This document shows positions 21,130-32,262 of a stretch of 64,000 nucleotides of DNA, in pieces. The notes below the pieces were generated by a model. The model was not told the origin of the DNA. It saw only the letters and a list, made by a program, of their open reading frames with translations, and ran no database searches. A program made the position numbers and the translations under genes. The stretch comes from Narthecium ossifragum (lineage: Eukaryota > Streptophyta > Magnoliopsida > Dioscoreales > Nartheciaceae), in NCBI GenBank assembly GCA_963920575.1, contig OY986966.1:4484130-4548129 (forward strand). Direction: 5' to 3'. How positions within the stretch are numbered: position 1 is the first letter of the stretch; each line of letters opens with the position of its first letter.

Positions 21130-22133
21130 CCTCTTCAAACTAGCTCCGACCAGTCCTCTCTTCAACCCATGCCTCCTCTATTTATAGGCACGAGAGGCGT
21201 ATGTCCTCACATGGAATGGGATCATGGATCCCTTAATCAGGGGTGTTAATCACGTTAAGATGCTGATCAGGGTCCCTAATCAAAGGGATGCTGATTGCCT
21301 TGATGCTGATCCTTTTTATATAAGGATAGCTAACGTGCATACCAGCTGTGTTTTGCCATTGATTTTATTATTTGTTTATTTATTTATTTATTTTCATATG
21401 GTATGGGCTGAGTGAGGTTGGTTTATATATATATTTTTTCATATATATATGGTATGGACGTGTATAAGGACGACCAAACATGCAGCCCATGGAGCTTTGC
21501 TGATTTTTTGTTTTGGCGGATTTTTCTTTTGAAGTTCGAAAATGATGTTCGAATTTCAAATCTACCACGATTTGAATATTTTTTTCTCATGTCCATTACT
21601 GTTTGAATATTTTGTCCAAATTTAATAAACCATATGTGAATATTTATTCCCGTACAGAATATTTATCTGAATTCTGAATATTTATCGGGATTTTACCAAA
21701 ACATCCTCAGTGGTCATATATGTCAGACCAAAATATTTTGAGGGTGGAATGGTTAATTTTCAAACAATTATACCCTGAGGGTGTGAATTGCCCAAAATAC
21801 CCCTGGGTTCTAGCTGTTACAGTAAAATTACCAGAAAACCCTTGCATTCATATGGCTTATTTAGGGTGCCGTCAAAGCCTTGCAAGGTTGTTGTAGAATG
21901 TAATGGGAAGTCCATGCCTGTATTTGGCCCAAATTCCCAATACGCCCTTGGGCGGGTGAAATTACCCAAACGTCCCTGGATGCCCTCGAAGTTAGGACAA
22001 GCATTTATCGGACATTTCAAATATGTTTTAAGCTTGCTTGAGTCTGTCTGATGTTATTTTGACTCAAACAAACAGTGGTTACTGCGACCTTTTGGCTTAG
22101 CCAAAATTGATGTCATCAGATGCCCCCTCGAGG

Positions 22134-22345
22134 CCTGCGCGTGAAATTTGTAACTTGAACGCGTAGGACTCGAAAAATACCTATGTCCTGTATACCTGTA
22201 CGAGCAGAGCATATTTGCGTGTTATTCTTCTTCTTCTTTTTTTTGTTTTTTGGATTTTGAGGTCTGCGCGCGAAATTTGTAACCTGAACGCGCAGGACTC
22301 GAAAATACCCACGCCATGTATACCTGTATGGGCAGAGCATGTCGT
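22134..22345. repeat. Direct repeat, two ~85-bp copies 125 bp apart
   Basis: Both copies read GCGCG-type TGAAATTTGTAAC, then CTGAACGCG, AGGACTCGAAAA, and end TGTATACCTGTA followed by GCAGAGCAT. They start near 22134 and 22259 and are about 85% alike. The repeat lies between the putative LTR and the PMD gene. Confidence 0.7.
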
Positions 22346-23539
22346 TTTTTTTTTCTTCTTTTTTTTTTTGAGAAAACAAGCAGACATGTCCCTTCTTTTT
22401 TTGTAGTTGGCTATGCATGTATATACATGGCCAAGCATTCTCAGAAAGGAAGGATTTCTTCCATCGATTTATGTGTCCCCATGTATAGAGCCCTAGGGTT
22501 TAGGCATATATGTCATTTGTTTATTATTTTTTCCTCTTTTTTTTCAAGGGCTTTTGCAGTAGAGAAACCTCGGCTTTTGACGGAGGAATACTGGATCCCA
22601 TCCTTTTCTCGAGATTTTGCAGCGGAAGGACTTTGCAGCATGTAGAGGGGGAAAACTCCAAACTTTGTCAGGTTCTCTTCTTCCTCTTTTCCAATCTTTA
22701 ATTTCTGCAACTTCTTTCTTCTCTTCTTCACATGTATGTCGCTGCATTCTTTCCTTCTTCCTTTTTTTTTTGTTTGGCTCTTGTCCTTGCTCAATGCCAA
22801 GCATGGGTTTCATCTTCTTTCGAAACCTTGTTTGGCCCTTGCTGGCCGGAAGCAAGCAGTAATCTTTGAAGCATGGTCGGACATGGCGTCTCCAACATCG
22901 GCATGTTCTTTCCTCTGCTTTTTGAAAATCCAACGTCGAGGTCACTGGTTCTTCGTCATGGCAGCCATTGGCGTTGAGCCGGAGTGGCATGGTGCCATTC
23001 GTTTGGGACGACGAGGGTGCTGAAACGGTGCAGGGTAGATGTAGGTTCGACACAACGAGAGCAGCAAGTCTGGCGCAATGGGTTCATGGAGAACTGCTGA
23101 CGGCGCGCTTGCGGGAGTCGCGGATTGAAGGAAGGGAAGCCGGTGCCGGCGTGCTAAAGATCTCCAACCAAGCTTGGGTGGCGAAAACCAGGAGCAGAGG
23201 GTGTGGCTTGATGCCGAGCTAGCAGAGGAGTCCCTCCTCGACGGAGTGGACAGGAGGAACGATGCTGTGCTGGCCCTCGCAGAGAAGACCTGTTGCATTG
23301 AAGTCGGCGGTGTGGGCACCCATCGCCGGCGTGAGGTTTCATCCTTGCCGGATCACTGAGCGGCGGTGTGGGCACCCATCGAGCCGTGCTCTGTTTTCTT
23401 TTTTTTTTACTCTAACTCACCTCTTTTCTCTGCTTCTTTGTGCTTTGCTTGCCTGTTTATTTTTTCTCTTTCTTTTCTTCTGTGTCATGGGTGTTGATAT
23501 ATGCTGATGCTTTATTTTCCTCTCTTCCTTCTCAGCAAA
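22346..23539 (+). promoter_or_regulatory. Putative promoter/5' leader of the antisense PMD gene
   Basis: Non-coding with several poly-T/poly-C tracts. A pyrimidine-rich acceptor ending CCTTCTCAG sits at 23527-23535, four bases before the chosen ATG at 23540, suggesting a 5'UTR intron. Short GC-rich open frames around 22940-23360 run on both strands and are not recognisable. Confidence 0.35.
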
Positions 23540-25345
23540 ATGTCAAGCTCCTCTTCAAAAGACGTTGAAGCGCGTACTCCTTTGAGGCAGTTGGCTCGAT
23601 CGAAAATATTCGTCGTCAAGAATGAAAGCGAGGAGTCGTATACCAAACCTTGTGACGTCGCTGAAGGAAGGATTGAACAGCGGGATGTTTTTCAGGACAC
23701 TAAATGGCCCCATTTTGCTGCTTTGTTGCTTTCACCAATAGCGACCGGTCCGACGCCAATGCCGCTTTCATGTCTCACCAATCGACTTATCTCTGAAGGG
23801 CTGGATTGGGCAAACTACAAGCACCGACTTTATGAACCCTCTGCTGGATACCTGGGATGGGGTCGGGATGTTATGAAGACAGAGTCTACCAATTTCCGCA
23901 AATCGGGGATCTATGGTGCGGTTTTTTGTTCACTGGGTCGGTACTCCATCGACGAGCAACTCTTTCGCAGCTTGGTGGAAAGGTGGAACCCAGAGACGAA
24001 TACGTTCGTGTTTCAGCATGGAGAGATGACGGTGTCTCTTTCGGACATGTTTCATCTTGGCGGCTTTTCTATCATAGGAGACATGTATGACGAGTACCTT
24101 CCTGATGAAGAGAGTGTACCGACTAGTGGAGAGGGCGATGCAGACGTGCCTCTTTACCCTTCTGCAGCATACCATCTCCTGAAGATATGGGAAGAATTGG
24201 CCGAAGGTCGAGACAATGGCTCTTTTAGAGAATGGGTGCAACACTTTTACAAGGGTGAGGGCTTCAGTCCCCACACTACTTTTGATGACAAAGTGTACAC
24301 GGCAAGCTTTCTTTCTATTTGGATATGTTACTTTGTTGTTCCAAATTCAGAGCCTTGCATTCGCCCTGAGGTCTTTGTTCCAGCTAGTTTGATGGCCATG
24401 GGACGAGCGTATTCATTGGCCCCAGCGGCATTGTGTTCCCTGTACAGGAGTTTGAGAGTAATGAGTTTACATCCCGCAGGACCTGGCTTTGCGAGCACGA
24501 GTTGGGCTATTCATCTGCTGATGGGTTGGGCATACTGATATCTCCGAGGGGTCTACCTGGGCAGCATAAGTCCATTATGGGAGCTTCCAGATATCGAATG
24601 CGGGAAGGCTAGCATGCCGGATTTGAAACACCTGATGTTTCGTATTCCCAGAAGTTTCTCCGCTTCGGATGCCAGAAGCCGACTCGACGTCAAGGGGAAT
24701 TTCTTTCTTAGGCCGTTTTTGTGGGGAGTACAGGACGCAGAGTGGCATGTTGTGAAGGGTTTTAATTCTCGCAAGGCCGAGCATTTTGCCATCTCTATAC
24801 GTCGAGGCATGCTCCCCTTGAGGCTGGTTTCTGCAACTTCGGTGATGTATTCTGAGCCTTACAACCCCCACCGCTCCGCACGACAATTTGGACTTGACCA
24901 AGGTGTCCCCAAAGTGGGCATGCGACATCCTTTGGAGGAGCGTCGCTATGGGGTCATGCTTGCGCATTGGGATCATCTAATGCGGATAGATGCCGGAAAG
25001 AAGTTCCTGATTCCCCCCGATGACCGTGTTGGGAGACTTTCCCATTCTTGGACGATGTGGTGGGTGGAGCGGACACGTGGATTTTTTACTGAAACGGTGC
25101 TGATGTTACGCCGTGGGGATCTTCAGAGCCTGTTGTCACTTGAGGAGAGGCAGGCCCTTTCCTATCGCAGTGTTATTATTTCTGACTACTGGGAATCCAT
25201 ACGTGGTGCAAATGCCGAGGAAACATCTAACAGGATCGACGCTCTCGACAAATCTCAGCGGACCTTCTGGGCTATTTTCGGGAAAGATCTGAGGCAAAGC
25301 TGGAACATTTTTTCTAACTTGAAGAAAACAGCAACCATCCGAGAG
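23540..25345 (+). pseudogene. Second PMD gene, antisense ORF of a Tat-like Gypsy element, one nonsense codon
   Basis: A 602-codon frame from ATG 23540 to a good splice donor (GAG|GTACC) at 25345, broken only by TGA at 24536-24538. The domain hallmarks are LVERWNPETNTFVFQHGEMTVSLSDM in two overlapping parts near residues 145-175, and SEPYNPHRSARQFGLDQGVP near residue 440. It belongs to the plant mobile domain family (aminotransferase-like). It is transcribed opposite to the putative LTR at 11496-22118 and sits on its internal side. This matches the published position of antisense extra ORFs between pol and the 3' LTR of Tat-lineage elements. The stop probably replaced TGG (G-to-A). I chose 23540 rather than 23501 because an intron acceptor lies between them. 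It is distinct from the PMD gene at 8281. Confidence 0.75.
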
Positions 25346-25848
25346 GTACCATTTCTTCTTCTTTTTTAATCCTTCCCTTCCTTCTGCTTCTTTTTTTTTC
25401 TTGCTCGACCCACGTCTCCTTTTTTTTTTACACTACTGCAAGCCTATGCTCTCTTTGATGGCGCCACCCCAGTATTTACCCTTGCTATAGATCCGAGCAT
25501 GCCTCCCTTTTCTTCCTTGATCTGCAGAGCATATAACCCTCCCCTTTTTTTCTTTGAGCTGGCCGGGTATGTTCTGCTCATGCTTCAGTTCGAGGCAGAA
25601 GACGGTTTGGTGAGGACCGCCGTAGGAGACATTGAGTGAAGTTGGAGGTTGGAGGTTGGAGGTTGGATATAGAGGACGATGGCAATGCATGGTGGTGTGG
25701 TGCACATAGTAAAATTAATAGTGTTAATAAGTTTAGTTAATTAGCTTGAATAGGCTAGTAGGTGTAGTTAAACGAGGGTGTTAATTGAGGGAAGTTTGGT
25801 CAACTCATGCTAGGGGTATATTGGGTAATAAAATTAAATATTTTATGT

Positions 25849-25888
25849 GGTGCACTTATAAGAAGTGGTGGTGCATATAAAACCACCC
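25849..25888 (-). repeat. Right terminal inverted repeat of the Mutator-like unit
   Basis: The complement begins GGGTGGTTTTATATGCACCA and matches the left end at 5078. TSD TATGGGAAA follows at 25889-25897. Confidence 0.8.
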
Positions 25889-25897
25889 TATGGGAAA

Positions 25898-26462
25898 TAC
25901 TCATTTTAAACGAAGTCCAAGTTGCTAAACCATCGAAAAAACATTTTATCATTTATCAATTAGCAGACAAAGTCTACTTCTCCTACATTCAAACATGAAT
26001 AGTGATGACGAGTCCTTAATCATTTCAAACACATAGAAAATACGCATGCAAAACTACATGAATAGATGTCGAATACGAGGAAGACATGTGATTTCTACTA
26101 TCCATTGTCGCACCAATATCACATTACGATTGCAACATATAATTCCATCCTATACTTATTCTTATACAGCGAACTAAAGATGACTCAGCAGAATTTTAAT
26201 TTATTTGATATGAGCAGGGCTATGATTTTATTTTCAGCCACCTTTCCGACCAAAAACATGCTTTCTGAGGGTAATTTATAGTACTTATCCTCCCCCCAAA
26301 AGCCTTTTTCGATTATTTCAATCATACAAATAGGCCTCACAAGGAATAGAAAAAAAAAGAGGATCAAATATCAAAACATAGAAATCACAAGCTTTGTGTA
26401 GTTTTGTAAAGCTAGCACAAAGCTTTTCCTTGCGATCTCCTTTCCCAAAGCAATAGGAGCCA
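25898..26462. other. AT-rich spacer between two transposons
   Basis: No gene or repeat end is recognised. This would be the original continuation of the sequence left of 5069. Confidence 0.4.
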
Positions 26463-26471
26463 TACAAAATA

Positions 26472-27887
26472 GGGCTTTTTACATATTTCTCCTTCAAAAG
26501 TTTCTAAATATCATAATTACCTTTACATTTTTTCAGCTTACTAATGTACCCTTGAAAACTTGAAAAATACGTAAACATACCCCTTGGGTTACTTGCCGGC
26601 GAATCTAGAGGGAATATTCCTAACACTGTTAACGGTGATGTGTAAAAAGACATATATGCCCCTAGCTTAGATCGCCATGGCCACCTCACCAAGGCCTCCG
26701 CTGCTTTCTTCCTCCTCTCCATCTGATTTTGGACAAGCCACCATCCTCGTTGCCTCAAGCGCCCAAGCTCCGCCCCCCTCTACTCCCTCACAAAATGCTA
26801 TGCTCCCTATCGATCAAGACCAGCCAAACTTGCCAATGACTCCGACCTGGTTCGTCTCGCAAGCTGGCATTTGCTCCGACGGATGGAAGATACTAAGATC
26901 ACCAACCCTGACCTCCTTCGCCCCCACTTCATTCCTTCCACTCGATGCTGACCAAGACCTCCAGCCCTCTTCCGTGAGCATCGCCTGTCACCCCTGATCC
27001 GCATGAAGTCTCCAAATTGCTATGCCGATGAACCTTCAGCGAGGCGTTGTCGCTGCCTTCGTCGTCGCTGTCCGCGTCGCCGAAATAGCGTAGGTCACCG
27101 AGCTCGACCCCACAAGCTGTGGCCACGTCGGTGTCCTCTCCACTCCAGGCTTAAAGGGAGTTCTCAGGAGCCTACTCCGATCTCCTCGAGCTCCAAGCAT
27201 GTCGGCTCCGCTCTACTCTCTCTCGCCGGCCATCACTACCACCACTTCCTACCGAGGTCGCCGCCCTCTCTCCAACCAAGAGCGCCTCCTCCCTACTCCG
27301 CCAGCCTCGCCATAAGCCCTCATTGGCCTCGCTCTCTAATGCCTTCGCCAGCCACATTTCACTCGACCACCACCATCGACGACGACGATCTGCAGTCCCC
27401 AATTCATCCTGGTGAGGTCGAGGAGGAAAGTTCATCGTCGGAGATCACCTTCCAGACCTGTGCAGTGTGATCGCCTCATGGCGGAGCGTGACAACTATGG
27501 ATAATAGAGGGACAGCTAGAGGCGGAGGAGCTTGGACATGATCCGAGCGACATCAAAGGTAAGGTTGCCAACGGTGGCACACTTGCCAAAGCTCAGGGAG
27601 GACGATGTCGCCGGAGAAGGAGGAGTATGTTTAACGTTAAACCTTATAGGCATGGGCAATTAAGTAATTTTGCCATCCTAATTAGATTTACACCATGATT
27701 ACGTTAGATGGATAGACGGAGGTAAAAAGCCCTACAAAATATGTTGTACTTTGAAGGAGAAATATGTAAGGGTATGTCGTACAAAATAGGTTCTTTTAAG
27801 ATTTTAAGGGTATATTAGTAAGCTGAAAAAATATAGAGGTAATTATGATATTTAGAAACTTTTGAAGGAGAAATATGTAAAAAGCTC
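26472..27887. mobile_element. Pack-MULE-like element with GC-rich cargo
   Basis: The left end GGGCTTTTTACATATTTCTCC and the complement of the right end GAGCTTTTTACATATTTCTCC continue as a ~100-bp inverted repeat (about 90% alike). The flanking nonamers TACAAAATA (26463-26471) and TACACAATA (27888-27896) differ at one base. An alternative right end at 27732 has only an 11-bp inverted repeat but a perfect TACAAAATA following it, so a partial end duplication occurred. The interior 26677-27640 is abruptly GC-rich with broken frames on both strands. It looks like captured gene sequence, but I cannot name the donor. Subterminal words (GGGTTACTTGCCGGCGAAT) are shared with the element starting at 28801. 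Confidence 0.7.
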
Positions 27888-27896
27888 TACACAATA

Positions 27897-28790
27897 TGTT
27901 ATACTTTGATGGACTCCATTGCATATTGGTTCCTTTCTCTTTAGTGGCAGCAAGAACCTTCCTATTGTTAACAATAACAATATTTCTTTCAAATGATACC
28001 CCTGAAATATATAATATGGATGGATTGGTCCCTGTCATTTTAATGGCAATCATCATCACTTCGCAGAGTCATGTAACCTTCATCAACAATTTTAACAGTT
28101 TTGCCATCAAATCACTATCAATTATTGTGTGTGAAAGCTACAATGAGCATTGAAAATATTCTCGTCGGAAGATTTTTAAATTCCCTTCGTTGAGAGTTTG
28201 GCAATTATGGCAGACGTTCTTGATGGTTGGTGGTTAGTTAGTGAATCTTTTTTAGACCTTATTCAAGCAAAGACTAAAGAGCATTGTGTTTTTGAAGAAA
28301 AAGGGGGTGAAATTTTACTCATGAGCGAACCCAATCCAGCCGCTGGCATGCACTAGAGCCCAAAAGTTGAGGAGGACCACCTGTTGCAAGATAGATGATG
28401 AGAAAGACGCCGGACGTGAGATCGATGAGGAGGAGGACCACCAGCCACGAGATCAATGAGGACCACAGGCGTGTCGTTCTTAAACCCAGTCACCTTCCCG
28501 GGCCGCGAGATCGACGAGAACGCCTTCCAGCGAGATCAATTAAAGATTCTCTCTCCGGAGTGATCTCTCTCTCGGGAGTCGGGAGTGAAGGAAGATGATA
28601 AACCCTAAACCTGACCCCTATTTAAACTTTCATGGCACTTAGGATGGTGAGTTTTACCGTTATACCCTGCCACATCGGATAGTCAACCTGTGCAAGAAGC
28701 TTTATTCCATAATAACTGCTATCTCGGGTCGTATACGGATCGGGTTATCGGCTCCATCGACAAGCTCCATCCCATCGTCTCTATACACCA
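27897..28790. other. Spacer with doubtful small ORFs
   Basis: A 49-codon frame at 28207-28356 (+, starting MADVLDGWW) and an Arg-rich frame at 28395-28598 are present. Neither is recognised. Repeats of GAGATCGATGAGGA words occur near 28420-28510. There is no firm gene. Confidence 0.3.
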
Positions 28791-29589
28791 ATATATTTTA
28801 GGGATTTTTACTTATTAATCCCTAAAAACTTCTTAAATATCAAACATACCCCTCAATAGTTTGATATTACATATGTACCCCTCAAAACTTGAGAAAAGGG
28901 TTAATTTGCCCCTCGGGTTACTTGCCGGTGAATCAACAAGGAATATTCTTAATGTCGTTAATGGTGGCAGCTGAAAAGACGTTAATACCTATGGTTGATA
29001 GCCTTATACCTATGGTTGATAGCCTTCAAATATTAATGCCTATATATGTGACATGCGCAACTAAATAAATTTATATGCCATGGTCAGGTTATAACCATAG
29101 TTAAGTGAGTTAGGCTAACAAAGGTTGACGGAGGGGCATATTAACTCTTTTCTTAAGTATTGAGGGTGCATGTGTAATATCAAACTAGGCTAAAATATGT
29201 GTTTCGTCCTTGACTTTTCTGACAAGTTTTTATTAAGTCCATGTACTTTAAAAATTCCCGATTTAATCCTTGAGTTTTTCGAACCGTGCTCAATCATATC
29301 CCTCCGTCCATCCCCGTCCACCGACTAACGTCGGCTCGGCCCAAACCGAGCCCAGACCGATGAACCAGCCAATGGACCATGCGACCGTTCAATGGACCAG
29401 GCCACGTGCAAAGCACGTGCCCAGCCTGCAAGATTAGGCGGCAGCCGATGCCCGAACGGTCGCACGCGTAGTTGAGGTTCCCCCTACAGCACCACCCCAT
29501 GCACGCATCCACTCCTCATCGGCCCCGTCGTCGGCACGGTTGTCAGTGGCATGATCGCCGGCGCTGGCATCGGATTCGGATTAACCTGC

Positions 29590-29885
29590 GGCCATCCGGT
29601 TTTCGCAATCACTATTTTGACTCCCGGGAACCCAGCGGCATTGAGAGCCGATTAGATCGCGTCGACCTGGGCGTCGAAGATGTTCATGTAGACGATCCCG
29701 GATCCGGCGTCAACCCGGTGGGGGTTGGGCTGGAAGAGGCAGAAGGCGAGGGTTTCGAGGTGGGGGTCGATGTGGTAGGCGAAGAAGGGGTAGGGGGTTG
29801 ATCATGAAATGGGATCCCATGTTGCAGAGGATGCCGACGAGGGTGGGCGCGATGTCGGAGTGGAAGGCACCTGAGGAGCGCGTCG
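29590..29885 (-). pseudogene. GH17 beta-1,3-glucanase fragment, C-terminal part
   Basis: Minus-strand frames read SGAFHSDIAP, then HFMINP, FFAYHIDPHLETLAFCLFQP, VDAGSGIVYMNIFDAQVDA and AAGFPGVKIVIAKTGWP. This is the order of motifs in plant glucan endo-1,3-beta-glucosidases. A frameshift lies between HFMINP and FFAY, and a TAA follows VDAI. In the active-site signature (I/V)(V/I)A-E-(T/S)GWP the catalytic Glu is Lys here (AAA, plus-strand 29601-29603). The piece is therefore dead on three counts. Sequence beyond GWP is not recognisable. It is separated from its N-terminal part by an inverted sterol methyltransferase fragment. Confidence 0.8.
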
Positions 29886-30192
29886 CCCACTTCATCGGCG
29901 CCCGCCCTGGCCATCATGTCCTAGACGTCGGGTGCGGTGTTGGTGGCCCGATGCGAGCGATTGCTGCCCACTCCCGCGCCAACATCGTCGACATCACCAT
30001 CAACGAGTACCAGGTCGGCCGCGCCCGATCTCACAACCACAAGGGCGGGCTAGATGACCTTTTGCGAGGTGGTCTACGACAACTTCCTTCATAAGCCCTT
30101 CGAGGACTTGTTCTTCGATGGCGCATACTCGATCGAGGCTACCTGCCACGCTACGTGCCTAGAGGAAGTCTACCGCGAGTGGGTCACCACCC
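29870..30192 (+). pseudogene. Sterol C-24 methyltransferase (SMT) fragment
   Basis: The plus strand reads an S-adenosylmethionine-binding motif HHVLDVGCGVGGPMRAIAAH, then ITINEYQVGRA, then after a frameshift near 30055 FDGAYSIEATCHA and EVYREWVTT. This is the core of plant SMT1/SMT2, which add methyl groups to the sterol side chain. About ten residues between EVYR and EWVTT of the family are missing. It has no start, no N-terminus and no C-terminal steroid-binding part. It lies inside and opposite to the GH17 fragment, so two host genes were joined in one mobile element. Confidence 0.82.
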
Positions 30193-30293
30193 CCGAGGTT
30201 CGCGCCGACGACCCTCAGGACCTCGTTGTTGACGGACACGATGGCGATTGGGGAGGCAGGGAGGTAGGGTAGGAGGTTGGAGGCGGCCCAGGC
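30193..30293 (-). pseudogene. GH17 fragment, middle part (continues at 32773)
   Basis: The minus strand reads AWAASNLLPYLPASPIAIVS then NNEVLRV, the conserved (S)VGNEVL region of beta-1,3-glucanases that carries the catalytic acid/base Glu (E of NEVL is kept). It joins in frame to 32894-32773 once the 2.5-kb solo LTR and one CAGGC copy are removed. Confidence 0.78.
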
Positions 30294-30573
30294 TGTGAGG
30301 ACCCGTCCCTCTACTCCTGGGTCGACCGCCTGGGTCAGGCCCGTGGCTCGTTGGTTTGCTTCGCGTCGAGCGCGCGATCCGGTGGATCGTATTGTTTCTT
30401 GGACCGCAAGGGCAATTTGGTAAATTGCGCCTTGTTGGTTGATTTCACACCCGCGTGTGCACACACTGACCTTGTCTGTGTTCGTATTTGTTAGAATAGC
30501 TAGGTGAACCCGAGATCGGAAGATCTAAGCTTGGGCTTGTGTTTTAGCCCAAGTTTGCCTTTCTGGGCGAAGG

Positions 30574-30720
30574 AGATCGAACTGGATTGCTAATGAGATC
30601 GATCTGGCCTTGCTAGCCAGATCGATCTGACATGCTTTGGAGATCGATCGCTTAGTGCAGAAGGTTTTGGGGCTGTTTGCGGCTCGGGAGCGATCGATCG
30701 CTCGTAGGAGCGATCAATCG
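30574..30720. repeat. ATCGAT-cored palindrome array in solo LTR B
   Basis: Palindromic or near-palindromic words begin at 30574, 30596, 30619, 30641, 30690 and 30711. Spacings between neighbours are 22, 23, 22, 49 and 21 bp. Cores are AGATCGATCT and GCGATCGATCGC. Confidence 0.8.
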
Positions 30721-32108
30721 GACTCGTGATCAAACAGTCGGTGGCTTTTCTTCTCTTCCGCGATGACGAAGCCGACCGTCGTTTTCCCCTGTCAGGGGAG
30801 GGAGGACTTTCCCTCCCCTCCCCCAGGCTTTCCTCCGGCTTTCCTGGCTTTCCCCCGAGCTTTCCCTTCTTCTTCTTCCCTCTCTTCTCTTCTCTTCTTC
30901 TTCTTTCTTTCTCTTCTTCCCGCGGTGCTCTGTTTCTTCTCTTCTCCGCCGGCGACCTTGTTTTCTTCCGTTCTCCCTCCTCCGGCCACCGATTTTGGCG
31001 TTCCAAAGCTTGTTGGATTCGTGGCGACGAGAGGAATGTTGCTGAGGTGATTTGAGGTCGTGTTGGCGACTGGTTTGCGAGGGATCAACCGAGGAACGCG
31101 CAGTTGGGTAGGTTCTTCTACCTACTGATGTTCTTTAATGAGTTTCTCGTGATCTAGCCGTTGGATCTTGTTGATCCTTATTTTGTTAGATTCCTTATGC
31201 CTATTAGAATAACTTATTTAAGTTTCATGTTAATCAGTTGAGATTTGAGTAGATTTATTTCATGATTAAGCTCGAATTCTCTGTTTTTCTGCTGTTCTTG
31301 AAGAACAGCCGGCTTGCGGCGTGTTTTCCGGCCGGCACGTACTTGATCTTGGCTTTTGATAAACATCTTGTTTCGTATTTTTCCGATTTATCTACGATTT
31401 CTTATGAATTTTTTGCTGGAGGGCTGCGTTGCAGCAATTAATTAGAAAGTTAGTTTTGATTAGTGGTTTTCATTAGCGTTTTCCTGTTAATCCAACCGTT
31501 GGATGATTCTGGATTTTGGATATGTTGATTCATACATGTAGCTCTAATGGTGGTAAAGTTGGATCTTGAATCCAACGTTGTTTGGATGTCGGATCGATCA
31601 GATCAAATAGCCTCTAGTAGAGAACATTTGGTGTTTTTAAATATAATATTATATGTCGAATTATAATATTATATTTCTACTGTTCATCAGCGGTTTTCGG
31701 GATTGCTTCCCGTTGCAGGAGTATGCGGTCGACGGTCGTGGTACCGTCGTAATGCCGGGACCCGCTGCAGATCGGCTGGCAGCGGTCGGTAGTACCGCTG
31801 CAGCGATCCAGTTGACTTATATGATGTTTGTCATACTGTTGCATGCCTATCTCCTGTTTGTGTATGTCATAGCATGCATTGTTGATTGTGCATTAGTTGC
31901 ATTGGTTAGGGCGTGGGTGATTCTTGGGTCGCCGTCCTGAGGCTGGAAGCTCGGACTTAGCCCTAGGACCGGGGTTGGGTAGTTTGGACCCGGTTTGAAT
32001 TGTGGTGTCCAGTCAAATCTTATGATAGGCTTAGAGGACTGGTACACCTGATGCTTGATGATTGTAGAGGTCGTGTCGGTCTCGAGTCGGAGGCTGAGGT
32101 GTAGCCGG

Positions 32109-32262
32109 TGTCCCACTGTGCTGACCTTTGGTGTCGCCAGTGTTTGTTGAGCTTACTGAGTGCCGTCCCTGGGCCTCAGGGACAATGTCCCACTATGCTG
32201 ACCTTTGGTGTCGCCAGTGTTTGTTGAGCTTACTGAGTGCCGTCCCTGGGCCTCTGGGACAC
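32109..32262. repeat. 77-bp tandem duplication in solo LTR B
   Basis: The two copies 32109-32185 and 32186-32262 both start TGTCCCACT(G/A)TGCTGACC and differ at only a few positions. Confidence 0.9.

Larger units (their letters stand above)
11496..22118 (-). mobile_element. Probable 3' LTR of a Tat-like Gypsy element, split by a later insertion
   Basis: On the minus strand a typical LTR start TGATGACATCAATTTTGG lies at 22118, preceded by a purine-rich tract (GCCTCGAGGGGGCATC, plus-strand 22119-22134) that looks like a polypurine tract. A CTATAAATAG box at 21178-21187 (minus) fits a U3 promoter. The left end near 11496 (TGTAGGCACC on +) is my best guess for the other end. Without the TSD-flanked insertion at 12515-21129, the two pieces total about 2.0 kb. 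The 12250-12510 part is rich in CTTCAACC/CAGCTTAGATCAAGCT repeats. The other LTR and any pol are not in the window, so the element is truncated. The boundaries are tentative. Confidence 0.45.
5078..25888. mobile_element. Mutator-like unit, 20.8 kb with nested insertions
   Basis: The left end (GGATGGTTTTATATGCACCA...) and the reverse complement of the right end (GGGTGGTTTTATATGCACCA...) agree at about 35 of the first 40 positions, and a perfect 9-bp TATGGGAAA duplication flanks them. The subterminal DNA is rich in GTGCACCAC words (four within the first ~190 bp). The block encloses a solo LTR with its own TSD, a non-autonomous LTR element with its own TSD, a decayed PMD gene, an OTU-protease gene and a truncated Gypsy-like segment. 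Removing the two TSD-defined insertions leaves about 9.8 kb. No MURA/MUDR transposase is recognisable, so the unit would depend on another element. It is inferred, not shown, that the PMD/OTU part moved with these ends. Confidence 0.7.

Noticed and set aside
22940..23375. GC-rich open frames on both strands upstream of the second PMD gene
   Set aside because: No family recognised and frames are broken. Probably leader/intron DNA or a small captured piece.
28207..28356. 49-codon ORF starting MADVLDGWW
   Set aside because: Too short, no recognised family and no context, so it is not listed as a gene.
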